DNA from: Copromyces sp. CBS 386.78
Lineage: Eukaryota > Ascomycota > Sordariomycetes > Sordariales > Sordariaceae
Assembly (NCBI GenBank): GCA_030685235.1
Contig: MU839089.1
Span: 481,800-545,799, forward strand
Direction: 5' to 3'
DNA: 64,000 nt
Positions 25,543 through 38,076 of the stretch are shown in pieces. A program made the translations under genes and the position numbers. The notes under the pieces were generated by a model, which was given only the letters and a program-made list of their open reading frames with translations, did no database searches and was not told the DNA's origin. Numbering within the stretch: position 1 is the stretch's first letter; each line of letters starts with the position of its first letter.

Positions 25543-27285
25543 AACATGGACCAGACAGAGAAGAGCGCTATTATTGAGTTTTGATCCAATCAACTCACTC
25601 ACTCACTAGTGGCCTACTGTCATCAGGGTTGGTTGATTCAAGCCACCCACCAAGAATCCTCCGTAACGGTCTTTCAAAGCTGAGTGAGCAGTTAGGTTCA
25701 TGATCCATTCACCGTAACGGGTAGAAAGAACTCCGTCCATCCCAGCCGCGAGAGCCCGCCGCTGCATTCTATTCTGTCTGGGTGATGAGTCATATCCATC
25801 CATCCTTACCCTCATCATCCTTACCCTTATCATCATCATCATCATCATCATCCTCATCCTCATCATCATCCTCAACAATCACTGTCAATTGAGTTCGGGA
25901 AACAGATATGATTTGCTGACAACCCGTGCCTCAATCAATCCGAGCATACATACTTTAGGTAACCAAGCAGACAGACCTAGCGTAGGCGAAACTACCTTCA
26001 GCATAGAGGACCAAATACGTAGCCCCAAACAGACCGAAACAGACCTCACTCAGCTCTTAACGCCGGGCGGCCGAGCGGCCGGGCAAGAAGCGGCCGGTTA
26101 CTACTACTACCACCGCCCGCGACAAAAGGGACTTCAGCTTCAGCTTCAGCTTCAGCATGTAACTTGCAAACTCCATGTCACCACCATCAATGTTAATGGA
26201 AATCGCCCGCATCCGCCAGGCCCGCATCCGCCCGCATCGGGCAGCAACCGCGCTGACCTAAAGTGTGGACGGGAAACCCCCTTTCAACTCCATCCCCAAC
26301 AGACTCACGAGGTTCGTCAAGAGTGAGTGTGGTGGATTATGGTTCACTGACCAACAACTAGACTAGTCTAGACTAGCTAGGTAAGTTGGTCTCGTCTCCA
26401 TGTCGTCTCCATATCTCGTCTCCATATCTCGTCTCCATGTCTCGGAAACGCATGTTGATGTCATATATAAGGTATTTTGTTTCGGGTAGAAAAGAAAACT
26501 CACGTGGCGTTCGCCATGTCCTCTAACGGACGTCGTTGCTTGTTCCCATAAGCGCCGGGCAGCCGCAAGGTAGCCGCGCTTGACGACGAGCCTCGATAAC
26601 TGGCCGCCCACTTGAGACCACCGAGTATTTATTTATAGTCGGGAGTGAACACTAGTACGAACTACTGGAGGAGGGGAAACTGATATAAACTTCCATGTGT
26701 TCGCATTCGTGTTGTTCGTTTGGACGTAAAGTGGAGGATGAATTAGTTCGAGGTTGAGTGTCAAGGTTCCTCTGTTTTAGCTGTGCCGCAGCCACGCTGG
26801 AAAATAAATCCAGACCCCATCGCTGGTGATATCGAAATGAGAAATTGAAATACCTGTATCACCCCGCGAGTTCACCCTCAAGCTCATCCATATGTTGTGT
26901 TTTCTGGCTGTGAATACATCCATATTTCCCCATCCCTCCCAGTCGTTCCATTGATCTCACCTCCCGCCACCATGCGCACCGCAAAGACACAATCGCATCA
27001 AAAGTCGAACCAAGTGTTTGTTCTTCCGAATCAAGCAGTCATCATTAATATGGTATCTTTCATAAGCGCTACGGCTCTAATTCATTCCCATCATCCCATT
27101 CGCTGCTCAATCACTTTACTCGACCACTCCGCTGCAAGCCTATGCCCAGCCCGTTTCCCAGAAACGCCAGCTCACATAATTCTTCCCATGATTCGGAGAA
27201 CGTTGTGTTGTGGCATGAGGCGTTGCGTACGAGTCTTTGTCGTTGTATTTGTTGGCCCAACATGCTCTCTGTCGCGGTTCAGGTT
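23832..27285. other. Gene-poor interval (3.5 kb)
   Basis: No gene supported. It contains a GAGAGG run near 24450, a 33-base T run at ~25507-25539, an ATC/ATCC-rich microsatellite at ~25797-25875, a CTTCAG tandem run near 26141-26158, and a short minisatellite at 26390. The 3' ends of the flanking convergent genes lie at its borders. Confidence 0.5.
26390..26443. repeat. 13-bp tandem minisatellite
   Basis: Four tandem copies of a unit close to TCTCGTCTCCATA, one of them shortened to 11 bp, differing only at the last base and at the deletion. A partial fifth copy follows. It lies in non-coding DNA. Confidence 0.8.
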
Positions 27286-27699
27286 CTAACGTCCCAAAAA
27301 CTCGCCGTTCGAGTCGTTCCTCCTTCCTTGACGCTCCGCCATCTGTTTGTTTGTGAACTCGTCAGCATGAATTGCCCTGAACTTGAAATTATCATGGGAA
27401 ACGAGTGGACATACCGTTGACTCCTGCAAAGTACCCTTCTCCAAAATCTGCTTGATGGCGTCCTCGGGGTTTTTGGAGCCAAACTCGTTCTCGAGCGTGC
27501 TCTTGGACGCCGTCTCGTAGCGACCCTGGGTGCCGTGGCTGTGGGTGGTGAAGACCTCGAAGCCGGAGACGACCTGAGCGAGGGGAGTCGACTTGTCGCT
27601 GACCCACTTGTTGTAATCCTCCTTGGAGTCCACGAAGACGAGGAAGTCCTCGCCGTTGCCCTTGTAGTGAACCTTGGTCTCGGTAGCACCGCCGCGCAT
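27286..27699 (-). CDS. RTC3: Rtc3-like SBDS N-terminal-domain protein
   Basis: Small protein built from only the N-terminal domain of the SBDS/Sdo1 ribosome-maturation factors. The yeast member is Rtc3, a stress-responsive protein implicated in RNA metabolism. Two exons: 27699-27415 and 27342-27286, with a 72-bp intron (GTATGT donor, CAG acceptor). The joined frame is 113 aa. Family features are KVHYKGNGEDFLVFVDS near the start, PLAQVVSGFEVFTTH in the middle, and ASKSTLENEFGSKNPEDAIKQILEKG, which matches the helical part of the domain. The C-terminus (ERQGRRNDSNGEF) fits the conserved fungal tail. The intron is a multiple of three and has no in-frame stop, so retention would add 24 residues without breaking the frame. 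Confidence 0.92.
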   Translation of the reverse strand: MRGGATETKVHYKGNGEDFLVFVDSKEDYNKWVSDKSTPLAQVVSGFEVFTTHSHGTQGRYETASKSTLENEFGSKNPEDAIKQILEKGTLQESTVCPLVSHDNFKFRAIHADEFTNKQMAERQGRRNDSNGEFLGR

Positions 27700-29386
27700 T
27701 TTGGATGGTTTTGTGGGGGGAAGTGGTTTGGTGTGTGTGTGTGTAAATGTAATTCGTGGGCTATGTCAAGTTCTGCAGACGAGGGACGGGTGAGGTTAGC
27801 TGTCTGTTTTGCTGCCGCGGTGATGTGATCTTTTATGCTCGCTGGTCCTCGTGTAGGAGGCAAAGGGGAACTGGGTGAATGGACGTCGCATGGCAACACA
27901 AGTGATTCCATTCTCAGCTCCAACCAGATGGAGGTGAATGGAAGTTCCCAAAGTACAGGCTTGTTTACCGCTTACCCCGCCTTCACACGAGGACCTAGGA
28001 AAGAGAGCATCTCTCTGGATGCGCTACAAGCACGAAGCTGTGAAACTCACCTTGATAACTTGATCAGGAAATCGTCGTCGTAGTAGGCGTTAAAAAAGTC
28101 GTGATAGTTCGTCGTTAGATGAAGATTGGTATAATGAAGAGAAGAGAGAGGAAACAAGTTATGGTCCGTTTCTGCCATCGCACCTTATAAAGACGACAGG
28201 AGCCAGCCAGCAACAAACAGACAACAACTACGTCATAGGTGATCGATCCTCCTTGACACTTACTCCACTGTTGCCGGCAGGGAAAGGTGGGGCGGGACGA
28301 ACCCCGCAGATCCATTTTCGGCGGGTTCTGAAAGCTAGCGCGTAATAGCGCTGCCGCCCTGTGGATCGTTTAGCTCTTTCAGCACTGACACCAAGACCCT
28401 CCAAGCTCTCATAAAACCATGGCAGTTCCTCAAGATGAAATCATTTTCCCCTTAGATTCCAAACTGGAATTTGTTTCATCATTTGAAGAGGGTCCCTGAC
28501 ATAAAAATTCCACTTCTTGACTCTTGTGCTGTCCACAAACTGGAGCTCCATTTGTAGCCGGTACCTTGCAGCCGAGCTTTCGTGCTGACCTCAATTACGT
28601 CATTGTCTGTTTGCTGACCGATCTGCGGGCGGTGAATTTGGAACTGAATGATTGCCTGGTGTCGTGTGCCATCTTTTGATCTCTTCCGTATCATTGTGAT
28701 TCATCGTAAAACACCATGACTTGGGATCACCATGAAAAACATCAGGCCACCTTGGAGCTAGCTCTCGAGAACTTCAACATACGAGAGAACCGCTACCTGA
28801 AGCTCTCTAAATCACCAACAAGAGACTCAACTTGACAGCAACAACATAACGAGAGAAGAACAAAGGACTTGATAGGTGTAAACTATAAGCTGATCACTTC
28901 ACTTGGCCTAGGTCTTGGCCGTTAAACCTGATGTTTCTCACTTCAGTTTGAGCCATCATGAGTCAAGATGAGCAAATCACCATTCTGAATCATCATGAAA
29001 ACATTAGACCATCTCACCGTTAACGTCCATAACTCAATCAACTCAAAGTTACCTACCATCTTTCCTCAAGCAAACGAGTGACTACCAATAACATTCGGCT
29101 ATCTGATAACTTTTGACATAACAATCTGTCCACCGGTTTCGACGCCACCCTTGAGCATACAACCTCATCGCCGAGGTGGTGGTATTCAACACCCATTGTT
29201 GTTTCTCTTTCGTAAAGCCCGTGAAACCATAAAGCCATAATCATGACAAGAAAACAAGCGGGTATTATCAAATGCTTTTATCCGACCACCTTCCCAGCCC
29301 CAAAAAAATGCCCATCATCTTACCGTTACTGCCCATCACCAAGTTTTGCCTGTCCCAATAAACATTATTCCACCTCCCTTGCTTGC
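27700..29386. other. Intergenic, no gene seen
   Basis: It holds the RTC3 promoter and the 3' end of the RhoGEF transcript. A pair of short related segments (28723-28752 and 28987-29018) differ mainly by C-to-T and G-to-A changes. No frame resembles a protein family. Confidence 0.5.
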
Positions 29387-32300
29387 TCAACGAAATAGAT
29401 TCCGCAAGCTTTGCACCACAACCTCTCTATGCACATTGACCTTTTGCCATTTGTTTCCCACCATTGACGACGTTGACGTCTTGGATCTCTTCCTCAGCCT
29501 TCCCGGCCTCGGAGCTGACGCCTTATACTCAGAGTCACCGGACGAGGTACTATTCCCGCTACCTCTAACACTATCCGAGTCGGCAATCGAACCATTGTTT
29601 TCCTTTCCTCTCCTGACAGACATCTCCCTGCTCGACTGCTTGCTGAGATTTGACTGCTGGATACTCGGCGCCCTAGAGCTGTTTCCCGATGAATGTTGCA
29701 GGATACCCGAGATATCGGTATGAACCCTCCGTGCCCCTTCAGTTTCGCTGTCGGACCGAACACGCACTCGGTCCAACCTTCGTACCACACTGACCATTTC
29801 TTTACCCACCGAATCGGACGCGCTGCGAAGCATGGGACTGCGTCTCTCGATCTTATCGGGTATCACGGAAAGTAGAGAGCGGCTGGTTTCCTCAGAATTG
29901 TAGCAGACTCTGCTCAGGGCCTTGGTGCTTATGGTTCCTTTGCTGGGAGTGGAGCCGACAAGAGTATCGTCCTCTGTTCCGTTACTGCCACTCCCTCCTT
30001 TGCGCGGGAGACTGGTCAAACTGGCGGAGCGTTTGGTGAAGCTGCTCGTAATACTCACCACACTGAGTTTCCGCATCATGGATGACGCAGATGCTCGGAC
30101 TAGCTGTTCGCTTCGGGATCGGGCCGTTATCCCGGGGAAGGGCAAAATGTCCCGGGTCCAGACATCTGACAGTAGAGCCTCGAGTCGAGCCCGCTCTTCA
30201 CGGGATGGCGCAAGGACTGGCAATCGGGTATTGGTGGTCAGGAGAGATTGGGATCGGCTGATTGAGGAGCTTGTCCCTGAAGCGGGTGCATCCTTGATAA
30301 CACTCGTATTCTTGAGAATCACCTGGCATAACGGTGACTTGGGCCCAACGGTGGTCGCTCTATGTATTGATATCTTTCTGGCAATGGTTCCTGGTCGTAA
30401 TATGTGGTTAGCTTCAGCCGGTTCGAAGACCAACTTTTCACTGACAACGCACCTGGCTTTCTAAAAACAGCTCCCAGTGTCTTGATATTGAGCGAAAGCA
30501 AGCCAAAAGTTGCCGGTTGCATTTGATCTTGGTCTTCGTTGGTCTGCTGGTTGCCGAGGCGTGTACGCCATTCCATCTCCTCTTTCGGCGTGCATGCTGT
30601 CAAGATGATCTCGTACAACTGGTGGTCGCAGAGAAACACAAGCTTCCAGGAATATGGCGCCGTGTGACATTGAAGGCCTATGGATACGTCAGCACGGGGT
30701 TCACACGGATGAAGAAGTCTGACAAAATCCATCTCATACCTCGACCGTTGTCCACTTCTTCCAACTTGACGTTGCTCAAAGCAATGCAAGCTTGGATTGT
30801 GTATATCTGGTCAGTCCTACTAGCTTTAGCTAGACAGAACCATTCTTTGTACAGTAGGGCAACCATGTATTGTCCATTGACACCTTCCTTCGTCTGCCAG
30901 CAGGCATGTAGAGCTCCGCACAGTTGAATATGGCCGAATGATCGAACGCGATTCTTTGAAGCTGCATCCAGTTGCTGATTAGGGAACACCAGACGGTCTT
31001 GGAGAATCCATGTCTTTTCCAAGGTTGACTTGATTTTGGAATCATCCGTAGCTTTGTTGATTTCTGCGGTGGCCTCTCGCAACCGGATAAGTGTGTTTTC
31101 GATCTCCATATGCGAATAGGGGCAGTCTGCTTCAGGGGTGTGTTTTAGCAACTCGGCGAAGAGCAATGGGTATTTGCAGACACGTTGGATCGGCTGGGCC
31201 CGGTTAGTATAAGCCACGACTGTTACCCTGGGGATGTTGGCTTACCTTCATAAGCAAATCTCCGATAGTTAGGCTCTTTCTCTCCTTGTCATCGTAGCTA
31301 TTAGCCGAGCCCAGAGAGGAAGCCAGAATTTCGATGCCCTTTTGGTAGGATTGCCAAGCAGGCATTGTCCTGTGAGCAGAAGCAACATCTTTGATCATCA
31401 GCTCGTACTTGGCACCATACTCTTCGTAGATGAAGAACCGGTTCATCTTCTTGGTGAATATCTTGGCAACTTCGGCGGCAACTTGGGGATCCGCAAGCAT
31501 GCCGGGGACTTCACGAAGCCATGAGATGCCATCCTTGTCTTCTGGTACTGCATCCAGACTCCTCCATCGTTGATGACCACGGAATCCCGAACTGGCGGAA
31601 GGTATTTGCAGAGGGAAGTTCAGCTGTGTATACTCAGAATGCGGTATAGCCCTGTGGAGGTCGCCTAGCATCTCCTCATGCAACTCAACGATGTCATTCA
31701 AGTTTCGATTTATGGAAGAGCGAAGGCTGGCTGGCAAAGTAGGGAGGGAAGCAAGGATGGTAACGTAAACCTACGTAGGGAGTTATGGGTTAGAGACAAT
31801 GGAAGAAGACGGGATGAAGATGTGACATACATTCATTAGGAAGCGCACATCTCCAATGTAACTTTCTTCCGTCTTGATGAGTTCCTCTAGAACCCGGCGT
31901 CTCTGCAATGACCTCCCTATAGCCGCAGGATCCACCATCAGCTGTCGCTCCGGACAATAACTATCCTCGGAAAGCCGTGCACCGGAGAGTGAAGCTCTGC
32001 TGCTGCGTTCTGTCCTCGACTGGCCACGGGATGATCGAACAGTGTTTCTCCGGGAGCGCGTCAGAATAGTACTTGCACTAGTCAGCGATATACTGGCGCT
32101 TTTGACGGCCGTCACGAAACCAAAAGAGGAAGTTGAAGATGACTCTCGGCCATGACCGGGTCCCCAGGCTGTCGAGCCCGCCCCATCGACGTTGAAGTAG
32201 TAAGACGCGGAAGCATGCTCGCTACCCATGGCTTCCTGACGGCGAACTGCTCGTTTATGCAGAGTCTTGATCCACTTTTGAAACGGCCTGTTCGGTTTCG

Positions 32301-32718
32301 AGGCTTTACTGGCTGGGGGCTCGCATGGTGTTGCTGTTGGTTCCCGGTAGACATATTTGCTACTTTCCAGGGCATGATGATGTGCAACGGCATCTTGAAA
32401 GTCGTGTATCGTATCCAAAGTGTTCCACCCATTGGGCCTGCCCTCGTCTACCACGGCCACAATTGGACTGGAGTCGAGGCTGTCCTCTTCTGTAACCGTA
32501 GCATCCTCAAGTACATGATAGAGTGGCTGTATCTCGTCTGATGGCGAAAGCAACGGCAGCGGGTCCCCATTGGGGTCGAAGGGGGTATGAATGGCGCTTA
32601 TCGGTAGAGTAGAAGGAGATGGCGGTAACGGCTTGGTGAGGGGATCGACATGGGTATCGACATTGGGTCCAGGAATGGCCATTATGGGTTGGGTCCAGTG
32701 GTCGCGAGGATGTTCCAA
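29387..32718 (-). CDS. Rho guanine-nucleotide exchange factor (DH-PH)
   Basis: Activates Rho-family GTPases by GDP release, acting in polarity and cell-wall signalling. Five exons: 32718-31831, 31770-31246, 31193-30740, 30677-30453 and 30390-29387, with introns of 60, 52, 62 and 62 bp. The joined frame is 1031 aa. Residues 1-270 are disordered and Pro/Ser-rich. The DH domain starts at RRRVLEELIKTEESYIGDVRFL (~272), runs through a long helix containing SLTIGDLLMKPIQRVCKYPLLFAELLK (conserved region 3, joined across intron 2, ~residue 472), and ends near 545. A PH domain follows (~550-665: FGHIQLCGALHACWQ, WKLVFLCDHQLYEI, EEMEWRTRL). The remaining ~350 residues are Ser/Arg-rich, probably phosphorylated. 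Intron 4 is placed by its CTAAC branch site and GACCAG acceptor; nearer acceptors give worse signals. A second ATG at 32682 is an alternative start. Confidence 0.93.
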
Positions 32719-34266
32719 GAAAAAGAAAAGAAAAAAGAACAGGTAGAAGGAGTCCAGCCAGAACCAGACCAGATGAGGCTCAAAGGGAAACTCGAAACTC
32801 CAAACTTGAAACCTTGCTTGAAGCTCAGATGACCGTCGTGATGGAGACTCGAGTCCAAGTGCTCCTGCAGCAACAGCAGCACCACAGACGCTATCTCGGA
32901 TCCCTGGGCACCACTCCTCTTCCTAGTCTCGTGTTCCGGATGATGCACTGGCCCTTATCAAAACATGGTGATTTAAGAGGAGCAAAGCAGCGGTAAGGCC
33001 CAGTGACGATGAAAAGATAATGCACAATGCGTAGAGAGTAGTTGACCGAGAAACCAAGAAACCAAAAAAGTGTGGAGAAGCGAAACACCGAAACGTTTTT
33101 CTTTCCACGACTGATGAAGCACGAACCGGAACATTGCGAGGGGGGAAGAAGACGGAGAGAAGTCTTTCTTTCTGAGAGAGGGGCCGGGGACAAAACAATG
33201 GGGCAGAAATTTCTTTCGGCTTGAAGATGGTGCAAGATTGTTCGCTATCGCCAGATGCCGTGGGCGAAACAATCCGTTGATTGGGAAGGAGCTTTCCATT
33301 CACCACCCACTTCTTTAGTCCGCTCCGAGTCCCAGGGGCAGTCCAGGACAGCCCGGGCAGGAGTGAGTCCTTCGTCACTTCCTCGCCGGCTTGCTGTTGC
33401 TCGGATTGCTGTTGATGGCCGAGACCTGCCTGCTCGTGCCTGCATTGGGACAAAGTGGAGGTAGTAACGAACAACACTCCGACTTGCACCCGTCGACCAA
33501 GAGTCACTGCAACACAGGCCGGGGAGAGGAGGCAGGGTTCAACTCAAACCTTGCCTGGAAAGGTCTATCCCAAAGGCAGCACAAGGTAAGGGTAGATAGA
33601 GATAGCCACTTGTCTGTACTACCTAGCGAGGGTCGGCAAGGCGGCCGGGGATGCGGACAGCCACTCTTGAATATATCTAGCGCAAGGCACGTCATCGATT
33701 CATCCTAACCATCAATGCTTGCATTTTCCTATCCATTGGTATCCATTGGGTATCCGAGCACGCCGAAATGGTCAGCGATGTTTCTTGGACAGTCTTGGTC
33801 TCCAGCTGAAAAGGCAGTCCGAAGGGAGGACTCAGGCGGACTCTGGGCCAAAGCGGAAGGCTGGCTGCGAGAATCGGACGTGAAACCGCAACACTGCCGA
33901 CACGTGGCTCAAGTCAGCCTATGGATTTGTTCGTATCTTGGCTTGGACCACTGGGTACTCGTGTAGGTACTGTGCCCTCTGGTCGCTGCGGTGCTGAAAA
34001 GTCCAGAGGGATCCATCATACAGACACGACTGAGCGGGTTGTGGTAGGTAGTGTAGAGTTGTAGAGGTAACATCATGGACTGACAGCGACTCTCTGCCCA
34101 GCCACTTACCTTACTAAGGTACCTATCGTGACTTGGCCATGGAGTTGATAAATAACGAAAAGGAAGATGCCTGTCTCTCTGGGTCAGGTAATATCAAAAC
34201 GAACCTTCAGCTGGGACCAGGAGCGGTGGGACGTCGATCATGGACGGGATGTTGCTTGAGGTTGCG

Positions 34267-34299
<33 letters not shown>

Positions 34300-35213
34300 T
34301 TCATTCGCTTCATGCCGTGTTCTATTTCTCGGAGCTAGGTTCAGTTGTTGCCCTTGCACCCTTGACCGCTGCTCTCAAAGGGAAGGTGTGCTTCAGGGAA
34401 GGGGAGTTTTTGTTGACGACGAGAAAGAGGAAGCAGTCGCTCGCTCCATTTCTACCCGTAAGCCCTGTGGCCCTTGTGGTTGCTTTTACAGATCATGGAA
34501 TGCTGGTTTGTTTGTTAGCGCGAGACTCGCAACCTCTTCAGACCAGGGAGAAGACAAGGGTTTCTGGCGCTCCTATTGGACCAAACCACTCCAAACCCGG
34601 CCAAGAACAACGATTTGATCGTGTCCCGCACACATACCACCAAAATTTAACTCCGTTTCCAGCGGCCAATAACGAACCAAATGCTTTTGCAGGCCAGAAG
34701 TCCCGCCTAGCCAGCTTGAAAGTGGTGAAAGTGCCCTCTGTAAGTACCAAGCTAACGAACAACCTAACCAGGGGTGATGTGTAGCGCAGGCCACCCCTGC
34801 GACAGGTGGGAAGGCGCCATCCAGGGAGCCCCGGCCAACACCGTCCGAACGGGTCGACCAGGTGAATGCTGCGATTCCATTGGTCAGATGACCGAGCATG
34901 GAGGGGCCAAAGAACGAAATGCTTACCCCGCGCCGCCGCTCACCTCATTCTCGGCCCACCCGACCACCACCCCACAGGCGGCCGGCGAAGAGTGGGACAC
35001 GGCCGGCAAGCAGACCGGGGCAAGCAAAGCGAAGCTCATTGAAGCTTCAAGCTCACACAACAGAGGCATCCATCCGCCGCAACGCGTCATTCGCTGGAGA
35101 CTACCAGTAATCCACACAGGTAAGTACCATACATACTCCCATGTCCGAGATATCATCATGATGACTTCACAACTGAGGCTTACCATTTATAGGATTTTGC
35201 ATTACCTTTCACC
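32719..35213. promoter_or_regulatory. Divergent upstream region (RhoGEF / Nas2), 2.5 kb
   Basis: It lies between two divergent genes and holds both promoters. It includes an A run at ~34267-34296, a GGTACC palindrome near 34119, and a probable leader intron just before the Nas2 start. No additional gene is supported; several open frames of 100-190 codons overlap in conflicting frames. Confidence 0.5.
35120..35192 (+). other. Probable 5' leader intron of the Nas2 gene
   Basis: A CAG|GTAAGT donor at 35119/35120 and a TTTATAG acceptor at 35192 define a 73-bp intron ending 21 bases before the Nas2 start codon. The donor is a perfect consensus and the size is normal for this window. Confidence 0.65.
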
Positions 35214-36032
35214 ATGAGCACCCTTCATGCTCCCACTGTCCCCTCGGGACCGACATCTGCCCCGATTTCCAACGGCAATGCTGCCCATCTATCATTTGCC
35301 GAGCTTCAGCGCAAGAAGGATGCTATCGAGGGGGAGCTCAAGGCGCTCGGCGGAGTGCTTGATTCGGTTGGTCCACTTCATATTCATCAAGACAGTTAGT
35401 TGACTGACAATATGATGCAGCACGGCGTTGACATGAACACAAATCTCCTTACCCCCGATGGCTTTCCCAGATCCGATCTTGATGTTGCGCAAATCCGAAC
35501 AACAAGGTCGCGCATCATCCATCTTCGTAATGACTACAAGGAGCTGATGAACTTGATCGAGAAGCGTCTGCATGAGCATTTTGCCAGCATCAAGGACGAC
35601 GAGGAGTCAGCACCTATTCCCACCGATCAGTCCGCGCCGCTACCAGATTCGGTGCCCGAGGTTCTGGAACAGCCATTCGCCAAGGTCAACAGTGTCGTTG
35701 ACAACAGTCCGGCAGCCACAGCAGGTCTAAAGGCCGGTGATTTGATCCGCAGCTTTGGTTATGTCAACCTGTCCAACCACGACAATCTCAGGAAGGTGGC
35801 AGAGTGTGTTCAGGGTAACGAAGGGGTAAGTCATCTCAGGCTCTGTCATCCACCAGCAACTGCCAGCTTGGAAAAAGCTGAGCTAACCGGGTATACTTTG
35901 TAGCAAAATATTCTCGTCAAAATCTCTCGTAGTGCCGCAGGCACACGAACCCAAGAGCTTCGACTAACCTTGACTCCTCGCCGCGACTGGGGCGGTAGAG
36001 GCATGCTTGGATGCCATATCCTGCCACTATAA
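35214..36032 (+). CDS. NAS2: 26S proteasome assembly chaperone Nas2/PSMD9
   Basis: Chaperone for assembly of the proteasome base. Its PDZ domain binds the C-terminus of the Rpt5 ATPase. Three exons: 35214-35366, 35421-35825 and 35904-36032, with introns of 54 and 78 bp. The joined frame is 228 aa. The N-terminal helical part (ELQRKKDAIEGELKALGGVL, LTPDGFPRSDLDVAQIRTTR, IIHLRNDYKELMNLIEK) is the conserved PSMD9 coiled-coil region. The PDZ domain (~135-215) shows PFAKVNSVVDNSPAATAGLKAGD and ends in LRLTLTPRRDWGGRGMLGCHI, the conserved tail. The first intron donor is GTTGGT, a weak form, but the frame and the conserved DSHGVDMN junction support it. It is followed 1 kb downstream by Ran on the same strand. 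Confidence 0.94.
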
Positions 36033-37058
36033 AACGGCAGTTGACACTAGGTGATGCCTGGAGCTAGGCAGAGGAAGATTGTGATACGGGAGTAGCGTCA
36101 TTGGGCACCGAATTCGCGCAGATGTGTTAGGGAAGAATCAGGATGCGCCACTGCCGCCTGACAAATGAGTCCTCTTTTGGGGATTTGCTTTGTAATGAAG
36201 GAACAAGCCACTTAAGACTGACTGGCATTCGAAAGATGAACCAAAAAGCCAAGACGCCAGGGGTCCTCCCTCACCATAGTAACAAAGCCAGAACCAAAAC
36301 AACAACAAACGAACTTCAGACAAGCAGCGTGTGCGCCCACCAAAACAGGACAAGTGAAGAGGCAAAACCTTGATCGAACCCAACCGATGTTCAAGACGAT
36401 TTGTGTAACCTGGCGTGTATTCGACGGCCGTCCTCAGCTTTGCGTGACACAATTGAAGCTTCCAGACTGCAAGAGGAAATGAGCAAACCTGGTGACAGTG
36501 AATAGAAAGAAAAGAAAAAGATGGAAATTGCAACGGGAAATCGATGGATGATGCATCCACTGTAACCCAGCGCTTGAAACCCCTGGCAGGTTCGTTGTTC
36601 CCGCGGCGCGACTGCACGTCAGAACCAGGAAAAAAAGACACGAACGGGCGGCACTGTGACAGAGTGAATGGCATCGGTTTGGTTTTAGTTGAAGTTGCCG
36701 CACTGACCAGGCGGGTCACGTGCCCGTCACATAACAAGCACCCCGCCGCCCAACGAGTTTTTCGTTAAGGCTGGTGGTCTTCCCTTGAGCGTGCCTTGAA
36801 AACACAACATCATCCACCAGGCTGTCTGAAGGTCCACTGCTTTCTCTCTCTTTTGACCACACCCATTTTCCCACCCTCTGCAAAATCGCAAAGGTGCGTC
36901 TCTAGTCGGTTTTGGATCCCTCCCTGCCTCGCCCCTTATTTAACCTTTCGATACCCCGCCCGTCTGTGTCGCTCCGACCGGTCGATAACTGACTTATTCC
37001 AAAAGGACTTGTTTTCCTGCTTCTTTTCGCCTGCGATATTAAGCATCCATCATACACA
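36033..37058. other. Intergenic, includes the Ran promoter
   Basis: About 1 kb between the Nas2 stop and the Ran start on the same strand. A TATTTAA element lies ~120 bases upstream of the Ran ATG, followed by pyrimidine-rich leader, as is common for highly expressed fungal genes. No additional gene seen. Confidence 0.55.
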
Positions 37059-38076
37059 ATGTCGACCCCTACTTTCAAGCTCGTCCTCGTCGGTGACGGT
37101 GGTACCGGCAAGGTCAGTAACAGTTCCCATCCCAGACTCCTCCCTCGGCGACATGGACGGCATCATCCATCAAACACCATCGGCGCTCCAGTATATCGTT
37201 GCGCTGCGGGGTGGCGTTGGTGGGTACCCGTCTGCTTGCTTGGACTGTTGCGCTAACATGATGATGCCATCACCAGACCACCTTCGTCAAGCGCCACTTG
37301 ACTGGTGAGTTCGAGAAGAAGTACATGGCCACCCTCGGTGTCGAGGTCCACCCTCTCGGCTTCAGCACCGTAAGTCTCGATGGCTCCCGATTATACAAAC
37401 GCGTAGTCGCACGCGCGCTCGCTCGACGGCCCAATGCTGACCCAACTACCCCTTGCGCAGAACTTTGGCCAGATCCAGTTCGATGTCTGGGATACCGCCG
37501 GTCAGGAGAAGTTCGGTGGTCTCCGTGACGGTTACTACATCAACGGCCAGTGCGGTATCATCATGTTCGATGTTACCTCCCGCATTACCTACAAGAACGT
37601 TCCCAACTGGCACCGTAAGCGCCCCTCATCTACGACCTGTCGCGACATATGACAGCATCTTTCTGACAATACAACCTAGGTGATCTCACCCGTGTCTGCG
37701 AGAACATCCCTATCGTCCTCTGCGGTAACAAGGTCGACGTGAAGGAGCGCAAGGTCAAGGCCAAGACCATCACCTTCCACCGCAAGAAGAACCTCCAGTA
37801 CTACGATATCTCCGCCAAGTCCAACTACAACTTCGAGAAGCCCTTCCTCTGGCTCGCTCGCAAGCTCGTCGGCAACAACGCTCTCGTATGTTATCCCACC
37901 GCCAGCTCTGTGAGAAGTATGATGTCTAACTGTGTTTCTAGGAGTTCGTCGCTGCTCCCGCCCTTGCTCCTCCTACCGCCGTTGTCGACCAGGAGCTTAT
38001 GGAGAAGTACAAGGCCGAGATGGACGAGGCCGCCAACATGCCTCTCCCCAACGAGGAGGACGATGATGATCTCTAA
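37059..38076 (+). CDS. GSP1: Ran GTPase (Gsp1), nuclear transport
   Basis: Small GTPase whose GTP/GDP gradient drives nucleocytoplasmic transport and spindle/nuclear-envelope functions. Five exons: 37059-37112, 37277-37369, 37461-37614, 37680-37885 and 37942-38076, with introns of 164, 91, 65 and 56 bp. The joined frame is 213 aa. All nucleotide-binding motifs are intact: P-loop GDGGTGKT (12-19, split by intron 1), switch I ([12 protein letters not shown]), DTAGQ (60-64), NKVD (117-120) and SAK (145-147). [12 protein letters not shown] is the Ran-specific switch II. The C-terminus is the acidic tail ending EEDDDDL. There is no prenylation motif, as expected for Ran. It is almost invariant across fungi. 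Confidence 0.98.

Noticed and set aside
25507..25875. T run and ATC microsatellite as a possible retroelement tail
   Set aside because: There is no reverse transcriptase, integrase or target-site duplication nearby.
33245..34784. Several overlapping frames of 100-190 codons upstream of Nas2
   Set aside because: They conflict with each other, one translates the poly-A run as poly-Lys, and none has splice or domain support.
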